DNA of 11,621 nt from an uncultured Spirochaetaceae bacterium. Lineage in GTDB: Bacteria > Spirochaetota > Spirochaetia > Sphaerochaetales > Sphaerochaetaceae. The stretch spans positions 1-11,621 of the forward strand of contig CALXON010000117.1 in the NCBI GenBank assembly GCA_944389985.1, read 5' to 3'. This document shows positions 1 to 6,406 of this stretch, in pieces. The first letter of the stretch is position 1; every line of letters begins with the position of its first letter. The translations under genes and the position numbers were made by a program. The notes under the pieces were generated by a model. The model was not told the DNA's origin and made no database searches. It saw only the letters and a program-made list of their open reading frames with translations.

Positions 1-317
1 GTGAGAGGAAGCTCTGCTGAGATCACAGCCTGACAGACTGCCTTGATGATCTGGGCCCACTTGTCCTCCTTGCGCTGTCTTATGACCGCAAGCTGGAACT
101 TCTTGCGCTCCTGCTTTGTCGCATTGAAGACTCTTACGAGATTGTCCCCCCTGGGAGTTATGGCAACTCTCAGACCATGATCATTCGTGCTGGTTACCGC
201 AAAACCGTTGCAGTATTCTGAGAAAGCTCCGAGGAGCGTGGTCACCTGGGGAACCTCTACAAGTACCGCAGGCTCTTCTCCATATTCATCAGCATGGGCT
301 TTTACAGTTCCGTCCAT
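1..317 (-). CDS. Galactokinase-like GHMP-superfamily protein, N-terminal part, probably catalytically dead
   Basis: Only the first 105 codons are present; the gene runs off the left edge. Residues 22-42 line up with the galactokinase signature (APGRVN-LIGEHTDY-NGGFVLP) as VPQVTT-LLGAFSEY-CNGFAVT. The following stretch (LRVAITPRGDNLVRVFNA, then DKWAQIIKAV at 85-94) matches the usual galactokinase continuation (aRDD..v.v.Sa, then .WanYvkgv). The residues that matter are altered: the Arg of GRVN, which contacts the phosphates and is catalytic, aligns with Val, and the Glu, His and Asp of GEHTDY align with Ala, Phe and Glu. I therefore infer a galactokinase fold without normal sugar-kinase activity, perhaps a binding or regulatory protein. 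The ATG at 317 was chosen because the promoter -10 hexamer lies upstream of it and the galactokinase-like region starts about 20 residues in, as usual. The open frame extends upstream to an ATG at 392, but that would include the promoter. The ribosome-binding site is weak (GGAAGG, 12 bases away). Confidence 0.72.
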   Translation of the reverse strand, partial: MDGTVKAHADEYGEEPAVLVEVPQVTTLLGAFSEYCNGFAVTSTNDHGLRVAITPRGDNLVRVFNATKQERKKFQLAVIRQRKEDKWAQIIKAVCQAVISAELPL

Positions 318-341
318 GTATTTCTCACACCTTCCAGCAGG

Positions 342-371
342 ATTATAATGAATCAGTGCCTCCCCCTGCAA
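342..371 (-). promoter_or_regulatory. Sigma-70-type promoter of the galactokinase-like gene
   Basis: On the minus strand a perfect TATAAT (342-347) lies 18 bases downstream of TTGCAG (366-371), a partial -35 match. The predicted transcript start, near 335, leaves a leader of about 18 bases before the ATG at 317. It sits just downstream of the terminator behind rpmE, which fits an independent transcription unit. Confidence 0.55.
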
Positions 372-399
372 GTAGAGCAGGCAAAGAGACATATGCAAG

Positions 400-426
400 A
401 AAAAAGACCGGGAAAGAACCCCGGTC
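400..426 (-). terminator. Rho-independent terminator behind rpmE
   Basis: Read on the minus strand, a 7-bp GC-rich stem (GACCGGG at 420-426 of the transcript side pairing with CCCGGTC, plus-strand arms 406-412 and 420-426) encloses a 7-base loop. It is followed at once by six T residues (400-405). It lies 21 bases after the rpmE stop codon, so it ends the housekeeping transcript before the galactokinase-like gene. Confidence 0.88.
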
Positions 427-447
427 CGCATGCGCCTGAGAGCAGTC

Positions 448-654
448 TTACTTTGACTCTCTGTTGTATCTCTTGTTGAAGCGCTCAACCCTTCCTGTCG
501 TATCGACAAGCTTCTGTGTTCCTGTGAAGAACGGATGACATGCTGAGCAGATTTCAACATGCAGATTCTTCGCAGTGGACTTTGTCTTGATCACGTTGCC
601 GCATGAGCAATGGATTTCCTGAAGCTCGTACTCTGGGTGGATATTCTTCTTCAT
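448..654 (-). CDS. rpmE: 50S ribosomal protein L31 (bL31), zinc-binding form
   Basis: A 68-residue protein of the large ribosomal subunit, starting MKKNIHPEYE like other bL31 proteins. It carries the family core (HPFFTGTQ at 40-47, GRVERFNKRYN at 54-64). Four cysteines, C16-x-C18 and C36-xx-C39, form the zinc ribbon, so this is the Cys-rich 'C+' form rather than the zinc-independent paralogue. The open frame continues 16 codons upstream, but the ATG at 654 is preceded by GGAGG eight bases away and matches the family start. It follows rho by 54 bases and is the last gene before the terminator. In bacteria with both forms, C+ L31 responds to zinc supply; no operator for that is visible here. 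Confidence 0.97.
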   Translation of the reverse strand: MKKNIHPEYELQEIHCSCGNVIKTKSTAKNLHVEICSACHPFFTGTQKLVDTTGRVERFNKRYNRESK

Positions 655-684
655 CTTTCTTTCCTCCGGTCTATCGTATATATC

Positions 685-700
685 GTCTGCTTTCACAGAC
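685..700 (-). other. Small inverted repeat in the rho-rpmE gap
   Basis: Plus-strand arms GTCTG (685-689) and CAGAC (696-700) are separated by six bases, giving a 5-bp hairpin in the rho-rpmE transcript just after the rho stop codon. No T-run follows, so it is not an intrinsic terminator. It might be a processing or pausing element, but the stem is short enough to be chance. Confidence 0.3.
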
Positions 701-708
701 AAGGGATA

Positions 709-2529
709 TCACATCATCCTTGCTGGTGTATTCATCGAGTCAAGGAACTCCTTATTGTTGTTCGTTTTCTTCATCTTGTCAATGATGTTCACCGACATGT
801 CCATATCATCAAGATTTCCGAACGCAGTACGGAGAAGGTACACCCTCGACCTGACTTCCTCTGAAAGGAGCAGATCATCTCTTCTGGTACCGGACTTCTT
901 GATGTTTATTGCAGGGAAGCGGCGGTTGTCTGCCATCTTCCTGTCAAGGACGATCTCGTTGTTTCCCGTTCCCTTGAACTCCTCGAAGATGACTTCATCC
1001 ATTCTGGATCCCGTCTCGATGAGTGCTGTCGATATGATCGTGAGTGATCCTCCCTCCTCGATGTTCCTGGCTGCACCGAAGAACCTCTTGGGCTTATGAA
1101 GGGCGTTGGAATCGACACCTCCTGACAGTATCTTTCCGGAAGCGGGAACTGTCTGGTTGTATGCCCTGGCAAGTCTTGTGATCGAATCAAGGAGTATGAC
1201 GACATCCTTCTTGTACTCCACAAGTCTCTTCGCCTTCTCAATGACCATCTCCGCAACCTGTACATGGTGCTGTGCCTGCTCATCGAATGTCGATGAGATG
1301 ACCTCGGCCTTTACGTTTCTCGCCATGTCCGTTACCTCTTCCGGACGCTCATCCACAAGAAGCACGATGAGTATGACCTCAGGATGGTTGGCAGTGATTG
1401 CATTGGCGATCTTCTGCATGAGGACAGTCTTTCCCGTACGCGGCGGTGCGACGATCAGTGATCTCTGGCCCTTTCCGATCGGGCAGAAGAGGTCGACGAC
1501 GCGGGTCGAGAGATCTGCAGTCTCACCTTCTACTACAGTCTCGAGACAGAGCCTCTCATCGGGAAAGATCGGAGTCAGGGAATCGAACGGGGCGCGGATC
1601 TTCGCCATCCTCGGCTCCTCGTTGTTCACCTTCAGCACGCGGATCACAGCCGCGCTTTTCTCCCCCTCTCTCGGAGCACGGATCTGTGCGTATACGAAGT
1701 CTCCGGTCTTGAGACCAACAGCCTTTATGATGGAAGCCGGAACATATACATCCTCTGTCCCTGCAAGGTAGTTGTTCACAGCGTATCTGATGTATCCGAA
1801 GCTGCCCTCCTGGAGGATTTCAAGAACACCTTCCACGAGAAGCGCTCCTCCTGATGCAGAATGGAGACGGAGCATTCTTGCAATGAGCTCATGCTTTCTG
1901 GAGTCAAGAATGACCTCCTCGGGAATACCGGCCTCCCTTGCCCTGTCCCTCAGCTGATCGAGATGCAGAGCCGTGAGGACGGAGATGAAGAGCTGGGGAG
2001 CATCAGGATGCTCGTCGAGGTTTATCTCGGGAGGAAGCTCCTCCTTCCTGTTCCTGCTGTTGTTTCTCTGATGTTTGTCACGGCGGTTCTGCCTGTATCC
2101 GTTCCTGTCGAATTTCTCGTCACGGACTTTCTGCCCTTCAGCATCTGCAGCACCTTCTCCCTGAACATCGGCACCATCTTCCTGTACGGACTGGAAACCT
2201 TCCTCCGGAGCTGTAATCTCCTCAAAGGATGGGATCTCGGCATTATCCTGGACCGGACTCTGCTCAGTCACAGCAGGGTCTGCCGCCACCTCTGATGCAG
2301 GAATGCTCTCCTGTACCATCTCATCCTGAACAGCTGTACCGGAAACCTTCTTGACGGTCACACGGGGCTTTCTCTTTATTGTCACGCGCTTTGGAGCTGT
2401 CTCTGTGGCAGCTGCCACCTTGTTCTTTCTTGGTCTGCCTGGCCTTCTCTTTGCAGGAGCCGCTTCCGAAACTGTAGCTGTCTCTGCTGCAGCTGCGGCC
2501 TCCGCAGTTTCGTCAAATAAATCTGACAT
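709..2529 (-). CDS. rho: Transcription termination factor Rho with long N-terminal extension
   Basis: A hexameric RNA-dependent ATPase/helicase that ends transcription at Rho-dependent sites. It has 606 residues against about 420 in E. coli, the excess being residues 1-180. The conserved part begins with the Rho N helical domain (about 184-224). The cold-shock-like RNA-binding domain follows, with GVLEILQ at 234-240 and RNP1-like SFGYIR at 243-248. The RecA-type ATPase has Walker A APPRTGKT (361-368), DERPEEVT (393-400), Walker B VVILLDSITRLARAYN (443-458), Q-loop VPASGKILSGG (461-471) and ALHKPKRFFGAARN (476-489). All core motifs look intact. The extension has an Ala/Glu-rich start, an AT-hook-like KRRPGRPRKNK (27-37), a second basic patch (47-61), an acidic stretch (about 69-133) and an Arg/Asn-rich basic segment (135-163). 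The start at 2529 has GGAG about nine bases upstream. The cinA stop lies 110 bases upstream, leaving room for the promoters annotated separately. Confidence 0.98.
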   Translation of the reverse strand: MSDLFDETAEAAAAAETATVSEAAPAKRRPGRPRKNKVAAATETAPKRVTIKRKPRVTVKKVSGTAVQDEMVQESIPASEVAADPAVTEQSPVQDNAEIPSFEEITAPEEGFQSVQEDGADVQGEGAADAEGQKVRDEKFDRNGYRQNRRDKHQRNNSRNRKEELPPEINLDEHPDAPQLFISVLTALHLDQLRDRAREAGIPEEVILDSRKHELIARMLRLHSASGGALLVEGVLEILQEGSFGYIRYAVNNYLAGTEDVYVPASIIKAVGLKTGDFVYAQIRAPREGEKSAAVIRVLKVNNEEPRMAKIRAPFDSLTPIFPDERLCLETVVEGETADLSTRVVDLFCPIGKGQRSLIVAPPRTGKTVLMQKIANAITANHPEVILIVLLVDERPEEVTDMARNVKAEVISSTFDEQAQHHVQVAEMVIEKAKRLVEYKKDVVILLDSITRLARAYNQTVPASGKILSGGVDSNALHKPKRFFGAARNIEEGGSLTIISTALIETGSRMDEVIFEEFKGTGNNEIVLDRKMADNRRFPAINIKKSGTRRDDLLLSEEVRSRVYLLRTAFGNLDDMDMSVNIIDKMKKTNNNKEFLDSMNTPARMM

Positions 2530-2564
2530 TAATTATTCTCCGGGTTATTAAGCAATCAAAAGAA

Positions 2565-2570
2565 TTATAA
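2565..2570 (-). promoter_or_regulatory. Candidate promoter P2 (-10 box) upstream of rho
   Basis: A perfect TATAAT on the minus strand lies downstream of P1, about 35 bases before the rho ATG. No good -35 is seen at 16-18 bases, so it may be a weak or activator-dependent second start, or chance in an AT-rich gap. Confidence 0.35.
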
Positions 2571-2603
2571 GAGCCCAAATAGGCTTAACTGGTTATACTC
2601 CGA

Positions 2604-2632
2604 ATGTTAATCGGTTAACGGCCTGAAGTCAA
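2604..2632 (-). promoter_or_regulatory. Candidate promoter P1 upstream of rho
   Basis: On the minus strand, TTGACT (2627-2632) and TAACAT (2604-2609) are 17 bases apart. The -35 is close to consensus and the -10 matches 4 of 6. It begins just after the cinA stop and would give a leader of about 68 bases before rho. Confidence 0.5.
2606..2619. repeat. Inverted repeat GTTAA-N4-TTAAC in the rho promoter region
   Basis: GTTAA and TTAAC are separated by TCGG. The dyad covers the spacer and edge of the -10 of candidate promoter P1, and a further TTAAC copy lies about 20 bases nearer to rho (2585-2589). The position suits an operator, but each arm is only five bases. Confidence 0.35.
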
Positions 2633-2639
2633 CATGAGC

Positions 2640-3878
2640 TCAGATATAAGCCCATGCTGACGCGATTTCCTCTGGATCCTTTCCGTTGATATACAGCGAA
2701 AGAAGGATGAATGCCGCCACACTTGATCTCCTGCGTATGGAGGAACGTCCCCACGATGTGAAGCTGAGCCTGACACTCTTCGTCTCGAGATCCTTTCCTG
2801 AGAAACCTATGTATACAGTCCCGACAGGTTTTCCCTCATCCTCATCAGGTCCGGCAACGCCGGTTATGGAGAAGGAATAGTCAGAGCCCATTATGTCCCT
2901 CACACCATCTGCCATGTATCTGGCACACTCATGGGATACTGTTCCATATTCCTCAATGACATGATGTGGCACGTTCAGGACCTTCTCCTTCGCGGAAGCG
3001 GCATAGGAAGTCACGGAACCGACCATGAATACCGATGATCCCGGTCTGTCTGTAAGAAGCTCCGAGGCAAGTCCCCCGCTGCAGCTCTCAGCGACTGAGA
3101 TGGTCGCATTATGACTCTTCAGGGTATCTATGAGAATTGAGAGAGGATCGGTGTCACCATCAGCAATGCGCCCTTCCCCTAGCATTCCCCTGAGCTTCGC
3201 GATCGCAGCATCACGCTCTTTCCGGCTCTTTCCTGACACATACAGGGAGATCCTGAAATCCTGGAATCTCGTTCCCCAGTCGAGCTCGGGATCAATACTC
3301 TCGTAAAGCTCCTCAAGCTTGGCTTCGGCAGTGATGAATGAGGAATACTCATCACGTTCTGCATCGGGAAGATCAAGTTTGTTCCTCACAAGAGGCAGGA
3401 CAGTGTCATAGAGCATCGGTTCAAGCTCTCGGGGAGGTCCGGGAAGAGAGATTATGAGGCAGTCCCCTGCATATCCGTAGAATCCGGGAGCGGTACCGTT
3501 TTTGTTGGGGATGACCGAGAAACCTTCCGGAATCAGGGCCTGCTTCTCATTCGCACCGTATGCCCTGTCTCCGAGATCACTGAGAAGATGTTCCCAGCAC
3601 TCCTCATTACGACGCAGCGGATGACCGGAGGCATCAGCTATCACACGACGAGTCATATCATCGGTGGTAGGTCCAAGACCTCCTGTTATTATCACAAGTC
3701 CTGAGCGGGATATCTCCAGACTCAGTACTGCCTCGATCGTTCCGTCATCCGGCAGTATCTCAAGCTGTGAGACATGCACTCCCAGATGAGTGAGCTCCCG
3801 GCTTATCATCGGACCATTCTTATCCTGGATTATTCCACGGGTAAGCTCCGTTCCGATCATTATGAGACTGGCTTTCAT
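2640..3878 (-). CDS. cinA: CinA: competence/damage-inducible protein with NMN deamidase-type C-terminal domain
   Basis: A two-domain protein of 412 residues, the full CinA length. The N-terminal molybdopterin-binding-like domain (COG1058 type, about 1-170) has IGTELTRGIIQDKN (8-21), the hallmark TGGLGPTTDD (65-74), NGTAPGF (127-133) and LPGPPREL (145-152). In characterised CinA proteins this domain is a nucleotide pyrophosphatase, for example on ADP-ribose. The C-terminal PncC-type domain (about 246-412) has AESCSGGL (263-270), GSVTSYAASAKEKVL (287-301), YGTVS (311-315) and TGVAGP with KPVGTVYIG (339-344, 350-358). This family deamidates nicotinamide mononucleotide in NAD salvage. The link to competence is known only in some bacteria and cannot be inferred here. 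It starts inside the lnt stop (ATGA overlap) with a strong purine-rich site (GGAAGGAAGAAGG), so it is probably translated with lnt. Confidence 0.96.
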   Translation of the reverse strand: MKASLIMIGTELTRGIIQDKNGPMISRELTHLGVHVSQLEILPDDGTIEAVLSLEISRSGLVIITGGLGPTTDDMTRRVIADASGHPLRRNEECWEHLLSDLGDRAYGANEKQALIPEGFSVIPNKNGTAPGFYGYAGDCLIISLPGPPRELEPMLYDTVLPLVRNKLDLPDAERDEYSSFITAEAKLEELYESIDPELDWGTRFQDFRISLYVSGKSRKERDAAIAKLRGMLGEGRIADGDTDPLSILIDTLKSHNATISVAESCSGGLASELLTDRPGSSVFMVGSVTSYAASAKEKVLNVPHHVIEEYGTVSHECARYMADGVRDIMGSDYSFSITGVAGPDEDEGKPVGTVYIGFSGKDLETKSVRLSFTSWGRSSIRRRSSVAAFILLSLYINGKDPEEIASAWAYI

Positions 3879-5545
3879 ACCTTCTTCCTTCCCCTGACGG
3901 TGCTGACAATCTTCATGACGGCACCCGCAATTATGATCACATACGATGCCCAGACCGCGATATGGGCAAAAAGATCGATATGGCTGGAATAGAATGTAAC
4001 CGGTGTGTCATCGTAGATCGGCACCTGATATAGCTGCCAGCCCATCGCGAACGGCTCCATGATGTCATGGATCGTTCCTTCCGGCGTGATGAGGCAGGTT
4101 ATACCGCTGTTCGTTCCTCTGACCATGGGCCTTCTTGTCTCAACAGCCCTCAGGGAAGCCATGGCGGCATGCTGCATCTCTGCACTCACCTTCTTGGACC
4201 AGTTGTCATTCGTCATGTTCACGATGACATCCGCTCCCGCTGCGGCGAACTCGGATGATATATAGCCGAAGACATCCTCAAAGCAGATCGGAGTGGAGAA
4301 CCTGACACCGTCAGACTCAAACACTACAGGCTCATCTCCCTGCTCCCACCAGTTGTAGTCATTCGCGAGAAGCAGATTGTACAGCCAGGGCAGCTCCTTC
4401 TCATACGGGAAGTACTCTGTGAACGGAACGAGATGCTGCTTCCTGTATGTCTTCTGAATCGCTCCATCGTCAAAGAGGATGACTGTGTTGTAATCAGTTC
4501 TGTTCATGGAACCATCCGCAAGAAGCGGAGGCTGGGACGGATCCTTGATCACACCTTCAGGATTTCCTGTCACAAGAGGCACACCGAGGTTTGATGCGAA
4601 GCTGACGAACTCATCAACCATCTTCGCAGTCGCCTCATACCCTGATCCTTCTGTCGAATAGTTGGTATGCCATGCAACAGATGGAACGAATGCTGTCTCA
4701 CTCCATACGACGAGATCAGGATCGGTTGATGAGAGTGCCTCAAGCGTAAGACGGCGGAGATTGTTGAAATTATGGAGATATGTACTGTATCCGCCCTTCC
4801 AGGAATCATGATTATGCTGGACTGCAACAACATTCCATACTGAATCAGGCTCCTTGTTCCTCCATTCTGAGATCCTCACCGCTCCATAAACGAGGGATGC
4901 GGCCATGAGTACGGCCCAGAGGATGACAAAGGGAAGGTTGGAGAGAATGTACTTTCTGAATGCAGGATTCTTTCCTGAGACGAAATCCGAAGCATAGCGC
5001 CCGAGAAATGCCTGAGGAAGGACTGCAAGGAAGATTATCCCCCAGATTCCCGTTATGTCCGCGATCTGCACGAATGCGTGGAAATCATAGAACGCATAGG
5101 AGATCGTTCCGTAAGGAATTCCGGCGAACCAGCTCTCTGAGAGATAGGCATATGCCACCCAGATGATTGCCTGGAAGAAATACCCGAAGCGTCTGAAGAA
5201 TGAATCGGCAGCCTTGAGGGCCAGGAACGCGAGGATCATCTCGTATCCCTTGATCACTGGAATGAGAAGAATCGCGAGCGCATGGAAGCTCTTCAGCCAG
5301 TATGAGAAGAATACCTGATATATGAACCCGAACATGAAGCCATAGAGCCACACAACCTTCCATGATGTGTGCCTGATGACTCCGAATACGGGAATGAGTG
5401 CGATGAAAGCGAAAATACAGATTCCGCGATCCGACATGAATCCCGGAGATGCGATTGAAAGCAAAAATGCCGACGCTACTAAAACAACAACCTCAGAACA
5501 TAACGTCCTGAGGTTTCTTCCAGCTTTTGCTGATATTGCGTTCAA
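3875..5545 (-). CDS. lnt: Apolipoprotein N-acyltransferase
   Basis: An inner-membrane enzyme that adds the third acyl chain to the N-terminal cysteine of lipoproteins, taking the acyl group from a phospholipid. It has 556 residues. A multi-helix membrane part (about 15-222) is followed by a periplasmic nitrilase-like domain (about 237-510) and a final membrane helix (about 522-545). The catalytic triad of the family is in place: E283 in VVWSETAF, K369 in YRKQHLVPF and C421 in PICFED. The supporting Glu residues E377 (FTEYFP) and E423 are also present. The start codon is TTG at 5545, only five bases after the HU stop, with GAGGA nine bases upstream inside the end of the HU gene. The first internal Met (residue 37) would remove the first membrane helix. 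The close coupling suggests shared translation with HU. Lipoprotein maturation matters in spirochaetes, which are rich in lipoproteins. Confidence 0.96.
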   Translation of the reverse strand: MNAISAKAGRNLRTLCSEVVVLVASAFLLSIASPGFMSDRGICIFAFIALIPVFGVIRHTSWKVVWLYGFMFGFIYQVFFSYWLKSFHALAILLIPVIKGYEMILAFLALKAADSFFRRFGYFFQAIIWVAYAYLSESWFAGIPYGTISYAFYDFHAFVQIADITGIWGIIFLAVLPQAFLGRYASDFVSGKNPAFRKYILSNLPFVILWAVLMAASLVYGAVRISEWRNKEPDSVWNVVAVQHNHDSWKGGYSTYLHNFNNLRRLTLEALSSTDPDLVVWSETAFVPSVAWHTNYSTEGSGYEATAKMVDEFVSFASNLGVPLVTGNPEGVIKDPSQPPLLADGSMNRTDYNTVILFDDGAIQKTYRKQHLVPFTEYFPYEKELPWLYNLLLANDYNWWEQGDEPVVFESDGVRFSTPICFEDVFGYISSEFAAAGADVIVNMTNDNWSKKVSAEMQHAAMASLRAVETRRPMVRGTNSGITCLITPEGTIHDIMEPFAMGWQLYQVPIYDDTPVTFYSSHIDLFAHIAVWASYVIIIAGAVMKIVSTVRGRKKV

Positions 5546-5550
5546 GATGA

Positions 5551-5865
5551 TCAGTCCTCGTCTGCAGCTTCTGTGATATCCCAGACAAAGTCCTTCAGCT
5601 CCTTTCCTGCACGGAAGATCGCCACACCATGTCTGTCAACGGAAACCACATCACCTGTCTTGGGATTGCGAGCCTTCTCCCTGCCCTTCCTGATACGGAC
5701 CTCGAAGGTGCCAAATCCACGCAACTCAATGATCTGATTCTTCTTCAGACCATCCTTGATCTCCTCGAAAAGCTCATCAATGACCATGTGGATGTCATTT
5801 CTGTTCGTACCGAGCTTCTCGTGAATACTCTCTATGATAGCGGCTTTAGTCAATTTCTGTTCCAT
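5551..5865 (-). CDS. hup: HU/IHF-family histone-like DNA-binding protein
   Basis: A nucleoid protein of 104 residues that binds and bends DNA as a dimer. The helical N-terminal part (LTKAAIIESI, then DELFEEIKDGLKKN) is followed by the family core IELRGFGTFEVR (46-57). The DNA-contacting beta arm contains ARNPKTG (65-71), where P68 is the intercalating proline, and then FRAGKELKD (84-92). It is longer than the roughly 90-residue norm because of an acidic C-terminal tail (WDITEAADED). Whether it acts as HU or in a site-specific IHF-like way cannot be told. The ATG at 5865 has GGAGG ten bases upstream. It lies 32 bases after rpsT and five bases before lnt, within the housekeeping operon. Confidence 0.96.
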   Translation of the reverse strand: MEQKLTKAAIIESIHEKLGTNRNDIHMVIDELFEEIKDGLKKNQIIELRGFGTFEVRIRKGREKARNPKTGDVVSVDRHGVAIFRAGKELKDFVWDITEAADED

Positions 5866-5897
5866 ACTGAAAATTCCTCCGGAAAAGAAAGTTGATT

Positions 5898-6158
5898 TTA
5901 AGCCATCTTCTGATAAGCGTGTGCGAGTCTGCTCTTCTTCCTGGCAGCCGTATTTCTATGGATGATACCCTTTCCTGCAACTGAATCAAGGAGCTTGCAG
6001 CTGAGAGCCATTGCCTTCTCTGCCTCAGTCTTGTCGCCGGAGACTACAGCAGCATCAAACTTCTTTATAGCTGTGCGTACTGTGCTCTTCGCAGCGCGGT
6101 TGCGAAGGCGGCGCTGAGCTTCCTGACGTTCTCTCTTCTCTGCGGACTTGTTAGCCAT
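5898..6158 (-). CDS. rpsT: 30S ribosomal protein S20 (bS20)
   Basis: A small basic protein of 86 residues that binds 16S rRNA early in assembly of the 30S subunit. It has the typical start MANKSAEKRERQ and a run of basic helices. The hallmark C-terminal stretch GKGIIHRNTAARKKSRL (positions 62-78) is present. GGAGG lies five bases before the ATG. It is the first gene of the leftward housekeeping run. A candidate promoter and a short 5' stem-loop lie just upstream. In other bacteria S20 controls its own translation; the leader here could serve that role, but this is inference. Confidence 0.97.
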   Translation of the reverse strand: MANKSAEKRERQEAQRRLRNRAAKSTVRTAIKKFDAAVVSGDKTEAEKAMALSCKLLDSVAGKGIIHRNTAARKKSRLAHAYQKMA

Positions 6159-6205
6159 TTATTCCTCCAAACATTTCCAATAAATGAAATTATCTAAACA
6201 AATGC

Positions 6206-6222
6206 GCTGTCATACTGACAGC
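6206..6222 (-). promoter_or_regulatory. Stem-loop at the 5' end of the rpsT leader
   Basis: GCTGTCA (6206-6212) and TGACAGC (6216-6222) form a perfect 7-bp inverted repeat with a 3-base loop. With the candidate promoter at 6234-6262, this hairpin would sit within a few bases of the mRNA 5' end. It could stabilise the message, take part in S20 feedback, or be an operator dyad. No T-run follows on either strand. Confidence 0.45.
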
Positions 6223-6233
6223 AGCGATTAAAG

Positions 6234-6262
6234 AAATTACCATAAACGATACCATGAGTCAA
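6234..6262 (-). promoter_or_regulatory. Candidate promoter of rpsT
   Basis: On the minus strand, TTGACT (6257-6262) is followed after 17 bases by TAATTT (6234-6239). The -35 is good and the -10 weak (3 of 6). The predicted transcript start near 6227 gives a leader of about 69 bases before the rpsT ATG. Confidence 0.45.
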
Positions 6263-6391
6263 CACTTTATCATGCAATGCTTTAACATGTGATGGAAAGT
6301 TCTGTCAAAAAACAGGTGAACGCCATATGAATAAGGCGCGTATCCATAGAATGAAAGATGATGATATTCCCTTTTCTCCCTTTTCTTCTGT

Positions 6392-6397
6392 TATTAT
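6392..6397 (+). promoter_or_regulatory. Possible -10 box for a leaderless AI-2E-family mRNA
   Basis: TATTAT matches the -10 consensus at 5 of 6 bases and ends nine bases before the A of the ATG at 6407. The transcript would therefore start at or within a few bases of the start codon. No convincing -35 is found at the right distance. Confidence 0.35.
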
Positions 6398-6406
6398 CAT
6401 TCATTC

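Larger units (their letters stand above)
6159..6406. other. Divergent intergenic region between rpsT and the AI-2E-family gene
   Basis: 248 bases without a gene, AT-rich compared with its flanks. The left half holds the rpsT leader and promoter. The right half contains a pyrimidine-rich tract (about 6367-6389) and TATTAT (6392-6397) just before the plus-strand start codon. I see no open frame, tRNA or longer repeat here. Confidence 0.6.

Noticed and set aside
318..392. Longer start (ATG at 392) for the galactokinase-like gene; the frame is open without a stop.
   Set aside because: It would place the TATAAT promoter inside the coding region, has a T-rich terminator tail instead of a ribosome-binding site, and adds residues not expected before the galactokinase signature.
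655..702. Sixteen-codon N-terminal extension of L31.
   Set aside because: The family starts at MKK-IHP, and a strong GGAGG lies correctly placed before the ATG at 654.
1106..1771. A 221-codon open frame antisense to rho.
   Set aside because: It lies wholly opposite the conserved Rho ATPase core, its translation is Ser/Thr/Arg-rich with no recognisable domain, and codon constraint on Rho explains the lack of stops.
1861..2295. A 144-codon plus-strand frame opposite the Rho extension, with hydrophobic stretches.
   Set aside because: It is the complement of Asp/Glu- and Arg-rich coding sequence, has no ribosome-binding site or known motif, and no promoter was seen.
2566..2584. AGCC...GGCT repeat followed by a T-rich stretch after cinA, considered as a terminator.
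   Set aside because: The stem is only four base pairs and the T-run is interrupted; a TATAAT overlaps it.
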